DNA from: Macrothele yani
Lineage: Eukaryota > Arthropoda > Arachnida > Araneae > Macrothelidae
Length of the DNA stretch: 64,000 bases
Assembly (NCBI GenBank): GCA_039090855.1
Contig: CM077011.1
Coordinates: forward strand, 37,777,501-37,841,500
Reading direction: 5' to 3'
The notes beneath the pieces were generated by a model. The model was not told where the DNA came from. It saw only the letters and a program-made list of their open reading frames with translations, and did not search any database. The stretch's first letter is position 1. Every line of letters begins with the position of its first letter. Below are positions 41,160 to 50,489 of the stretch, piece after piece. The position numbers were made by a program, and so were the translations under genes.

Positions 41160-42477
41160 GATTACAATATTTACTGTTATACACTCTGTTAACAGGTAAC
41201 TAAATAAAATTATCGATCACCAGTACTAGCAAATGTACATAAAATCACTTGTGATTACACGTTACACTTATCGTAACATTTATCAGTTCCATCAAACAAC
41301 CTTAAATAACATAATATGAAATTACGTACATTACTTCAATACCTTTTTTCTTTAAGCCATTTTCTTTATACCATTCTCATTACATCATTTTCCTTTACAC
41401 CATTTTTCTTTAGATCATTTCTCTTTACAACTTTTTCCTTTATACCTTTCTGTTTATACCATTTTTGTTTATACCATTTTCTTTACAACATTTTCATTAA
41501 TACCAGTTTCCAAAGAATTTTATTCTTTATTTAAACTTTCGCTTTATATTTAAACTAGAAGAATTCAGGCTGAATCTATTCTTCTTTTTCACAAATCCAA
41601 AATATTTCATTTCTTGCCTACACTTCATTTACATTAATACCACCACACAACTTCATTTACTACCACATAAACCATTAAACATCTTAAAGAACACTGATAC
41701 TGATTTAAATAAGATCAATTCATCCAAAATACTGGTACATCCAGGCTACACTTATTTTTCCTTTTCACCAATACCACATAAAAATCTTTCATCTCTAGCT
41801 TACACTTCACTTAAATTAATACCACAGAATAAATCGATATTCTGCCACTAAGAACATATAAACATATTAAAGAACACTGATGCTTATACTAGAAAAATAT
41901 TTCATCCGAAACACTTGTTTACTCATTCTAAACGTTTACTTCTAACCACTAAGCAATATCCTACAATACCCCTACTTTTTCCTATTCCTGAATATGTGTG
42001 TTCCCCCTTGTATGTTCTTTTTTTTTTTCTAAATGGCTCTATTTAAATTGGGACTAAAAGCAACTTACCCCATTATCCAACGTAAGCATTTCCACAGTCA
42101 TCACACAATCCAGTTCTTGTCTCATCAAATAAACGGAATCACAGTCTCTGGCTCCCACTTTATATTTAGTCCAGCAACAGGGTGACACCTCATCCATAAA
42201 TAATTGGTTCCTTACATGCGTCCATCAGTTCCTTCTTTCGGTCCATGCTTGGATTTGAGCTTTCTTTTATAGCCTAATTCTGGCGGTAATTGTTAGTACA
42301 TCTAAAATCCGTCAGGTTTTTTTTTTCAGCGACCATGCCAATTCCTTTAATTTCAATTCCTTTAATTCCAGTGTGAAGTAAAGTTGATCCGATTCATTCA
42401 ATTTTTTATTCCGGGCGATGGGCGAATACCGTTCCTATTCGTCCTTTGTTCGGGACGGATCCTATCGGCTGCGCCAG
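41160..42477 (-). other. Long 5' leader of the Gmr1-like element, with primer site and repeats
   Basis: This is 1.3 kb between the primer site (about 42458-42477) and the gag ATG. It contains a run of short repeats, in + text TTTATACCATTTTC variants (41340-41510), and a diverged tandem duplication of about 220 bp (41590-41920, with ACACTTCAYTTAMATTAATACCA in each). No frame is convincing. Such a leader would carry packaging signals. Confidence 0.65.
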
Positions 42478-43080
42478 TGTGACATGTTTTAGCGAGCCTG
42501 TGGTTCCCAGGCCCGTTTGGTTCGTTTCGTCCTTTACAAAGTACGGCCTTAAGGAAAATACCTCCAGTTCAGGAATCCATTTGCCAAGAAATCCGAATAT
42601 TTATTCAAGGTATATATATACAACTGTACATTATTTACATGCTTTATGGGTTATATCACATACAACGAAAAAAAACATTATGGTGTATCACCGTGACATC
42701 TCATTCTCCTCGCCTTCCAATCTCTAATGTCCTCCTCGTCTCCCTTCCTCCGCGAACCCCCCAACGTTTTCGGGGGTTGCATTGTTGACACCTCGTAACG
42801 AATGTTCTTTAAGTTCCGCCTTCAAGCATGTAATAAGGCGTACCGAATATCACCATGTATTTGACAACCAACGACTATCTTACGAGTTCGAGCAAAATGG
42901 CGTCGTTGAGGACCAATGTCCCCAAAATGTCCAGCAGTGAGTTTGCAAGGATAAATTGTTCGTTCTCGTACAAGATATCTTACACGGCTATCACTTGAAC
43001 ACATACATATACACACGAAAAAGACACAAAAATCATATATAAGTATTTAAAGGGGCCTCTCGTTCGCAGAGATCCTCACA
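42478..43080 (-). repeat. 5' LTR of the Gmr1-like element, intact
   Basis: This 603-bp LTR starts TGTGAGGATC and ends CATGTCACA on the minus strand. A TATA-like TTTAAATAC lies about 35 bp from its outer end. It is uninterrupted and therefore could still drive transcription of the element. Confidence 0.92.
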
Positions 43081-43085
43081 CAAAC

Positions 43086-43257
43086 CTTTGTTTATTATCT
43101 TGTTTACAGCTGATACAAATATTTTTAATGAGTTAGCGATTGCTCTTTGGGTCGGCGGTTTTTTTTCTAAGAGCAGAGTTCTTACTTTTGAAAGAGTCGT
43201 AAAAGTACTTACCTTCTTTGTATATTCGTTTGGCGTTCGTTTTCCTGTTAAAAGCAA
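43086..43257 (-). pseudogene. Mariner-superfamily transposase, N-terminal HTH
   Basis: The minus-strand frame reads LSKVRTLLLEKKPPTQRAIANSL in two parts, then SAVNKIINKGL up to the Gmr1-like insertion. This is a helix-turn-helix typical of the N-terminus of mariner-type transposases. The same gene continues at 31990-32145 on the other side of the LTR element, with CAAAC duplicated at the break. Confidence 0.6.
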
Positions 43258-43776
43258 TGCTTGACGATTTTCCTCTCGATTATTGATAACACTGCTTATT
43301 TAACATAGTGAAATGCTAATTCCATGATTTTCACAGCATTTTTTAATTACAGAATGCGCGTATTTCTCTTCGTAAAGAGTAAAAATATAACCTTCTATCC
43401 GCAGCTTGTTTACGTGCGCCCTTTTCTTAGCAGACGATATTAAACTGCATTAGAAGTTCCTTTCGTGTTCATCTAACATCAATTCTTTGAACTTCTTTTA
43501 TTTTCTGTAATTTCTTATCAAAAACGTTCTAAAAATGTGTGAACCTTCTCTGTAACTTCATATTCATCTGAAAAGCTTTCAGCTTGGTTGAAGTTAAGTC
43601 AGGCATAACTAGGTTTGTTACATACATATATTTTTTTAATTTTTCCCTGTGCATAAACTATTGTACCGCATATTATACGCTTCCTAACGCATTACCTTAT
43701 TTCTAAAATGTAGATCTTGTTTGTTTATTGTATACATCATTATTCAAGATAATACGGCTTTCCAATTATGCCGTTA
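43258..43776. other. Intron 2, nothing recognised
   Basis: AT-rich sequence, probably the 5' flank of the old mariner-like element. No further feature is recognised. Confidence 0.35.
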
Positions 43777-43813
43777 TGCACTGAAGAGCAATTGGATTAG
43801 AGATACCTGTCCA

Positions 43814-44852
43814 CTAACGTGTAGCACCACCTTTCGCCCTGATGACGGCGGCGATTCGTCTTGGCATGGACTCGACAAGACACCGGAAGCGTTGGGAAGC
43901 CATACGGATCCACGACCTCTGAACAAGCTCCCACAGTTCACGAAGATTTGATGGAGGGGGGTCAGAGCCTCGAACATCTCTGTCGATGGCTTCCCAGATG
44001 TACTCGATGGAATTGAGGTCAGGTGATCTAGCTGGCCAAGGAAGCAAGGTCACGTCGGTGGAGTGTTCATCCAACCATTCGGATTCAATTCGGGAGCGAT
44101 GGCACGGTGCATTGTTTTGTTGCGCAATGAGGTCCCCAGTGGGATATTGAAGACGCACAAACGGTAGCAAATGGTCGTCCAGGATATCCCAGTAACGTTG
44201 AACTGTGAGAGACGATGTCACACGTACCAGGGGTCCCATTTCAGTCTACGTAAACAGTCCCTAGACGAGAATGCCACCGCCACCAGCTTGAAGAGTATCC
44301 TGCTGGCAAAAAGGATCCTTCGCTTCATGTGGTTTGCGCCGTACTCGTATCCTGTCATCTTCATGTACAAACGTGAATCTCGACTCATCAGTCTAGGCAA
44401 CATTTTTCCACATGTCTAGGGTCCAGTGGCGATGTTCCCGCGCCGATGCTAATCTTTGCACCCTGTGATGTGCGGTCAGCAGCGGTACCCTCGTGGGACG
44501 ATGGCTTCTGTACCCCATAGCGAGGAGATGGTTCTGGATGGTGTGGCTGCTTACACGTTTTTTGTGCACCAGCGTTAAATTGCTGAGTGATTTCTTGCAC
44601 TGTGGCCCGTCTATCCGCTGTTACAATGCCAGCTAGCAGACGATGACCCCGCTCATCCACACGCTGTTGTCCACGGCAGTTGACCCTTGCAGGGATGGAT
44701 TTACCGGATTCGATGTACTTACGATACACCCGTGACACAGTGACTCGTGAAAATCCCAGTGCCTGCACGACTTCCGAGATGGAGCGACCCATTCGTCGGG
44801 CCCCGACAATTTGCCCACGATCAAATGCGCTTAGATCCTTCGTCTTACCCAT
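43814..44852 (-). pseudogene. Tc1-like transposase, frameshifted
   Basis: Start ATG is at 44850-44852 (MGKTKDLSAFDRGQIVGARRMG). The N-terminal HTH is intact through VSRVYRKYIESGKS and VQEITQQFNAG. The frame then shifts near 44560. The first Asp segment has become TDE or RDS-like near 44390 (LMSRDSRLYM). The second part (43814-44239) keeps IAQQNNAPCHRS, where the catalytic Asp is Asn, then SPDLNSIEYIW (Glu) and MPRRIAAVI. It is an inactive copy. Confidence 0.87.
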
Positions 44853-44878
44853 ACTACGTCCGACTCTTGATGATTCAA

Positions 44879-45163
44879 ATGATCATATGTAGAGGATTTT
44901 AGGAAGGGAGTTTCTGACCCCAGGTCTTAAATAACCCTTAGAAATAGGAAGCTAGGCGATTTGGACTAGAGTGCCCGATAGGAAAGTGATACGGAAGCGA
45001 AGTAGAAAGGGGGAGGACGACGCCCTTATTTATTACCGGGGGGGGAGTACCCGGGGTCCGACGGCTTAACGTGCCCATCCGACGCACGGCGGATATTTAG
45101 TGGATCGAGCGTTCGTACCTGCTAGGATCGAAACTGAGGTCCTTTCTGCGGCAGTCACGCGGC
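44879..45163 (-). mobile_element. SINE-like insertion in Tc1 copy 2
   Basis: A 285-bp insert is absent from the sister Tc1 (compare 12445-12480). It is flanked by ACTCTT on both sides (44873-44878 and 45164-45169). On the minus strand a box-B-like CAGTTTCGATCCTAGC lies near its start. The text with GACGGCTTAACGTGCCCATC and CGATTTGGACTAGAGTGCCC is repeat-like. A partial echo lies at 27992-28031. A clear box A is not seen, so it may be a 5'-truncated tRNA-derived SINE. Confidence 0.6.
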
Positions 45164-45302
45164 ACTCTTACTGATTCCCGTCGCATCACTCCTTATATTG
45201 TCGGATCGCTGGATACGTCATGTCGTTTCCGTTTACAAGGCCGCCCACAGCGCCACATTTGCATAACGCCAGCTGTCTCTAATTCAATTGCTCTTCAGTG
45301 TA

Positions 45303-46810
45303 TTTAACATAGATCGCACGCCAACTGATTTTTAGCAGTGATTAGCTTTAACCGTGGTCAATACAATCCACACACCAACTGCTTTTTCGTAATAATTAGC
45401 TTTAACCGTGGTCAATATAATCCACACACCAATTAATTTTTCGTAGTGATTAGCTTTAATCGTGGTAAGTATAAAGTATAAACCACACACAAACTGATTT
45501 TCAGTAATGATTAGTTTTAGCTGCAGTAAATATAACCTACATACCAGCTGATTTTCAGCAATGATTAGCTTTAGTCATGGTCAATATAATCCACACGAAA
45601 ACTGATTTTTGACAGTGCTTACCTTCAGGCATGGTCAATGTAACCCACACACCAACTAATTTTTCGTAGTGATTAGCTTTAATCGTGGTAAGTATAAAGT
45701 ATAAACCACACAGAAACTGATTTTCAGTAATGATTAGTTTTAGCTGCAGTAAATATAATCTACATGCCAGCTGATTTTCAGCAATGATTAGCTTTAGTCA
45801 TGGTCAATATAACATACACGAAAACTGATTTTTGACAGTGCTTAGCTTCAGACGTGGCCAATGTAACCTACACACCAACTAATTTTTCGTAGTGATTAGT
45901 GTTAATCGTGGTATGGCCGCCCCGGTGGCGCAGTGGTCTAAGGGATGGCCTTTGATCATTCGTCCGAATGGGGTCCGGGTTCTAGTCCCGGTGAGGCATA
46001 GATATTGCGTTTATCTTACGGCACTGGCTCTGTCCCTTCCCTGGAACCAGTGACCCTAAACTAGGGACGGGCGACTGCTTATAGCCCACTGAGTTGCTCA
46101 CGGTGGTCGTTAAACCTTCAACCAAAAAAAAAAAAAAATATCGTGGTAAGTGTGAATTATAAACCACACACAAACTGATTTTCAGTAATGATTAGTTTTA
46201 GCTGCGGTAAATATAATCTACATAGCAGCTGATTTTCAGCAATGATTAGCTTTAGTCATGGTCAATATATTTCTCACGAAAACTGATTTTTGACAGTGCT
46301 TAGCTTCAGGCATGGTCAATGTAACCTACACACCAACTAATTTTTCGTAGTAATTAGTTTCAGGTGTGGTCAACATAATCCACTCAACAAGCCGATTTTT
46401 CACGGTGATTAGCTTTAATCATGGTGAGTATAAACCGCAGACCAACACATTTTTTTCAGTTATTGTTAGCTTTATCCATGGTCAATATAAATCACACACC
46501 AACTGATTTTTAACGATAATTGTTTTTGGCTGCGGTAAGTATAATCCACACACCAACTGGTTTTAGAAATTATTAGCTTTAACCGTGGTCAATATAATGC
46601 ACACAGCAACTGATTTTTAGCAATGATTTGCTCTGGTCGAAGCCAATATAAATCACACACCAACTGATTTTCAGCAATGATTTGCTCTGGTAGAGGCCAA
46701 TATAAGTCACACACCAACTGATTTTTAGTAGTGATTAGCTTTACCCGTGGTGAATAAAATTCACACACCAACAAATCTTTGGCAATGATTAGAAAAATTC
46801 TATTTGCATC
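45303..46810. repeat. 54-bp minisatellite with about 223-bp higher-order repeat
   Basis: Monomers of about 54 bp read CACACACCAACTGATTTTTA, then GTGATTAGCTTTAACCGTGG, then TCAATATAAT. Groups of four monomers repeat as a larger unit. The marker TTTTTCGTAGTGATTAG recurs at about 45439, 45661, 45885 and, after subtracting the SINE at 45914-46139, again near 46342. This gives a period of 222-225 bp. At least 20 monomers are present, and the right end (46590-46800) is simple monomers. It starts directly after a Tc1 element. Confidence 0.9.
45914..46139 (+). mobile_element. tRNA-derived SINE with poly-A tail
   Basis: Box A TGGCGCAGTGG (45926-45936) and box B GGTTCTAGTCC (45978-45988) define a tRNA-like head. 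About 120 bp of body and an A-run (46124-46138) follow. The target duplication ATCGTGGTA is perfect (45905-45913 and 46140-46148). It is inserted in the minisatellite and therefore younger than that array. Confidence 0.93.
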
Positions 46811-47328
46811 CAATTGTTGCATCAACGAACATCTTTTTAGATGAAAAGATTTCCCACTAGATGAGGCACAGTTATATCATTCGTTCGACGGTACCTCAAC
46901 TTTCACAGATCGAATTGGTGAAATTCTTTTGTAATTGGAAAAATGCTGTCCAATATTATCTACCTGTCTTTTGTTTTTCCAAAGGCAGTATTTTCCCAAT
47001 AGTGGGCATAACAATATATTTTCATTTCATATAAGACTTGTGATTTTGAAAGCTCTATTTCAGAAATCTATTTTTTATCCGATTGCTGTAACGACAAGCA
47101 GGCATTTTCGAACTTTTTAGATTTTCTGGCAAAACTTTTTCACGAAAGAGGAAGTAAAAATCTAAAAATCTTTGTTTCTTTTTCTTTTTTTCTGTTAAAT
47201 TACCAATTTTACAGTTAGGAATGAAAAGGAGAAAAATGCTTGAAATATCTTTGGTGTATTAGGTTCAAGACCTTTGTTGTCTAACACATTCTCATTATAC
47301 ACGAGAATTTGTTGGCATCCTGCATGCT

Positions 47329-47371
<43 letters not shown>

Positions 47372-48227
47372 TTTCGAGATTTGATACTAAGGCTGTAAGC
47401 AACTAACTTAGGGACATAAATCTCCGGGAGCGAAGACGACCAGCTCCATAAGGCAAGTGCCCCATTAATGTTTTATCCGGGTTTTGATAATTCAGCTACC
47501 CCGTGCTTTGACAGTTTAGCTGAAACCCGTGATTTGACGATTCGGCTACCGGGTAAGCCTTGTTTCTCATTGGTTTCAAATAGTTCATTAACCAGCATTC
47601 ATGATGGCAGTTGTTTCCATTAGTGCGTTTATTTGTATTCGTGACGTTTCCCGACGTAGCACTCTAGATACGTGTTTCCAACTGAACGTAAATTAATAAT
47701 CCATATTTTTTTCTTTTCCATTCAATATTCCAAACTTAATTTATTTTCAGCAGCCCGCTAAAGACGGTGCCTCAGCTTAGTATTATTATACTATAGCATT
47801 TTTGGTTTAGACAACCGATTGATACAAATTTATTATTTGTTATTAATATTCCGGATGTATAATAATTATTATTATTCCAGATGTATTTTGGGGGACAGTG
47901 ATAACGATTTTTATTTTATTCTCAAAATAGATTTTTTGTTCTTTAAGTAGAATTCCAGAAGTTTCTGTTTTTGCCCACAACTACATTAATAAAGAAAGCA
48001 TCCTACATTATGGATGTTCAGTTTCCGGTATTGTGTTAAATAATCTTCCGAATGCTTTAGTCCTGAGTTTTCACTTCGTGATTTTGTGCTCAGTAGTATA
48101 AAATTCTACACATATTTTTTATACCATTAATATTTCGGAAATTCTGGATATTCAGTATCGAATAAATGGATAATAATCAATCTGATGCAGTGCAAGTGCA
48201 GTAAATTTTCCAATTCTTTCTTTTCAG
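46811..48227. other. Intron 2 end, poly-T tract, nothing else recognised
   Basis: There is a poly-T run of about 38 bases at 47332-47370. The rest is AT-rich without recognised gene or element. The last bases (ttctttcttttcag) are the acceptor of exon C. Confidence 0.45.
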
Positions 48228-48308
48228 CCGATGATTCAGGTAGCCAGCAAGTACGAGAGAAGGCTGGACAGAAGAAGCTTCACGGATAAGAAATCCCTCT
48301 ACGAAGGT
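48228..48308 (+). CDS. Troponin T exon (C)
   Basis: The 81-nt exon lies between acceptor ttctttcttttcag and donor gtaagt, phase 0 at both ends. It encodes PMIQVASKYERRLD, then RRSFTDKKSLYEG. This is the hallmark of arthropod troponin T (PPKIQVASKYERRVDxRSYxDKKKLFEG). The preceding coding bases are in the micro-exon at 23985-24006, 24.2 kb upstream. The following exon (expected to continue with a Gly and the C-terminal half with WFGERPG) is not in the window. The donor is 34 bp from the start of the CTCF-motif inverted repeat. Identity to the family is strong over 27 codons. Confidence 0.95.
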
Positions 48309-48342
48309 GTAAGTTGGCTTTATCTATTAAATACCATCACGC

Positions 48343-50265
48343 AATTTTTTAGCACGTCTTTTGTAAAAAAAGATCGTTCTTATGTTACCGGTTTGTCCGT
48401 CCGTCCGTCCGTCTGTACCCACGATATCTCTGCAAGTATTAGTCCGATTTGGAAAATTCTTTTTGCGTTGGGAAGCTTGAAATAGGCGAATGGTGATCAT
48501 TCATTTCGTTTTTTTTTTACAATGTACAATTTCGCCGCTAGAGGGCGTAAATGCAGATGATGTCGAATTCAAAAATATGTTTTATTCCACATATTTGCTT
48601 CTAAACATCCTATTGCAAAAATTCTTTTATCTTTCGATTTCATTTATGTCGAAGACTCTTTTAGATATAGTTACTTTTTCAAATTGCGCATAGATTTTCC
48701 GCTAGAGGGCGTAAAAGTAAATTATTTTATTCCAGATAACCCTTCTTCTAAAACTCCGACTTGAAAATTTTTTTCTTCAGCGGATACAGCTCCCGATGAA
48801 AAATGTTTTGCATATAATTTCAAATTTTTGCTAAAGAATACTTTGGCCACCATGGGACGTAAGTGTTAATTTTTGCTTCTGATGTATTTGCCATAAAATC
48901 TGTGCCTCTAAAATATCGATTAAAAACATTCTTTCGTGGACTGATGCCACTCACATCGATAAACCTTCTCGGAATATTTTCTTCTTAAAATATTCCACAG
49001 TTTCTCCGCCAGGGGGCGTAGATGTTCATCTTATTTTTGTCAATATCTCTTCTTCTAGGAGCCCGATTTGAAAAATTCTTCTTTGTTGGATAGTGTTTTC
49101 AGTGTAAAATGTTTTTGATATAATTTCAAAATTTTCAAGTAATTCATAGACCTACCGCTAGGGGGCGTAGAGGTAAATTGTGTTTCCAACTTTATATCTG
49201 CTTCTAAATCTCCGATCTGAAAAATCTTCCTGCACCGGATACAGCTCTTCATGGAAAATCCTTTGCACGTAATTTCTAATTTTTGTAAAAAATGGTTTGG
49301 CCACCAGGTGTCGTAAGTCTTAATTTCCCCTTCTGATGTATTTGCAGCAAAATATGAGCTTCTAAAATCTCGATTGCAAAAAAAGTCGTTTGTTGAACGA
49401 TACTACTCAGGTCGACAAACCTTTGGGAACATTTTCTTCTTAAAATAATGCATGGTTTCTACGCCAGGGGGCGTAGTCGTATATCTTATTTTTGTCAATA
49501 TCTCTACTTCTAGGTGTCCGATTTGAAAAATTCCTTCTATGTTGGATAGTGTTTCCGATGCGAAATGTTTTTCATATAAATTCAAAATTTTCAAGTAAAT
49601 CATAGACTTTCCGCTAGGGGGCACAAGGTAAATTGCGTTTTCTGCGTTATTTCTACTCCTGAAACTCCGATTTGAAAAATTCTTCCTGTATCGCATACAA
49701 GACCTGATGGAAAATATTTTTGACATAATTTCTAATGTTTGGCAAAAAATACTTTGGCCACCAGGGGGCATAAGTGCTAATTTCTGCTTCTGATGTATTT
49801 GTAGCAAAATCTGGGCTCCTGAAAACTCGACCAATTTTTGTTTTCTTGGACCTATACCGCTCATATGGAAAAAGCTTTTGAGAATACTGTCTTTCTAAAA
49901 TAATGCGTGGTTTTCCCACCAGGGGTCGTAAAGTCACATCTTATTATTGCCGATATCTCTGTTTCTAAGAGTCCGATTTAAAGAAATTATTTCAGTGTTG
50001 GAGAGCGTTTCCGGTGCGAAATGTTTCTCATATAAATTCATGTTTTTCTTAACGCACAAATCTGCAACCCAGAGATTCCGTTTGCAGCAATATCTGAGAG
50101 ATTAAAAACCCGATTGAAAAACTTTTTTCTTCCGTCAGATACTATATTTTTGCATACCGGTTCCATTGACTTTGAATAATTTTGATAAGTTTAATTTGCG
50201 TCAAAACGGATTCAAAAGACGTGCTTATTACACCCTAAAATTCGGTGTCATCTTTCTTGTTTTAA
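48343..50265 (+). repeat. CTCF-motif tandem repeat element, copy 2 (left arm of palindrome)
   Basis: It opens with TTTTTTAGCACGTCTTTTG and a GTCCGTCCGTCCGTC cluster and ends with AAAAGACGTGCTTATTACAC. Ten CTCF-like sites lie at about 48535, 48699, 48845, 49006, 49154, 49298, 49460, 49606, 49755 and 49915, spaced 144-164 bp. Three site types alternate: CCGCTAGRGGGCG, TGGCCACCAGGGGGC and CGCCAGGGGGCG. The best + strand site is at 49755-49769, where 15 bases equal the core of the vertebrate CTCF consensus. Confidence 0.85.
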
Positions 50266-50489
50266 TTAAGCTTCTTTTTTAAAGTACCCTTTTTCAGTTC
50301 ATGAATGTTTCTCGGCCTTCTGCGTTTTAACAAGGGAGAGAAGGCAAGATGGTTTGCAACGGCATTACCAAAAAAAAAAAAAGCATAAAAATCCAGACTT
50401 AAAAATGCGTAAAATTCGAAATATATATGCAGCAGATTTTTTTTGTGTGGAAACTTATCCTTACTGCGACTGTGTATAATTACCAACAA
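50266..50489. other. Spacer of the 4.2-kb palindrome
   Basis: About 220 bp separate the two arms. They include an A-run near 50370. No feature is recognised. Confidence 0.5.

Larger units (their letters stand above)
32151..43080 (-). mobile_element. Gmr1-like LTR retrotransposon (gypsy proteins, copia-type domain order)
   Basis: The 5' LTR is 42478-43080 and the 3' LTR is 32151-35947 (split by an RTE). Both begin and end as TGTGACATG...CCTCACA in + text. The target duplication is CAAAC (32146-32150 and 43081-43085). Next to the 5' LTR, on the minus strand, is CTGGCGCAGCCGATAGGATC, a primer site resembling the tRNA-Ser type. Next to the 3' LTR is the polypurine GGAAGGGGG. By eye the two LTRs differ at only about five of roughly 600 positions, so insertion was recent. 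Gag-protease and integrase-RT-RNase H frames are both uninterrupted. Confidence 0.93.
43779..45300 (-). mobile_element. Tc1-like element, CACTGAAGAGC family, copy 2, carrying a SINE
   Basis: Inverted repeats GCACTGAAGAGCAATTGGAT and AATTCAATTGCTCTTCAGTG bound the element. Right TA is at 45301-45302; the left target now reads TG, probably mutated. It is the reverse-oriented relative of 12337-13547. The extra 0.3 kb compared with that copy is an insertion at 44879-45163 in the 5' leader. Confidence 0.92.

Noticed and set aside
41316..41534. Membrane-protein-like + strand frame with FLYTIF repeats
   Set aside because: It is a reading of the short TTTATACCATTTTC repeats in the leader of the LTR element on the opposite strand.
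45905..46148. CRISPR-like or gene-bearing structure in the 54-bp array
   Set aside because: Monomers are contiguous without spacers, the genome is eukaryotic, and the interruption is a SINE with its own duplication.
46589..46825. A 78-residue protein with repeated NQLVCDLYW motifs
   Set aside because: The 18-residue period equals the 54-bp minisatellite monomer read in frame; it is a translation of satellite DNA.
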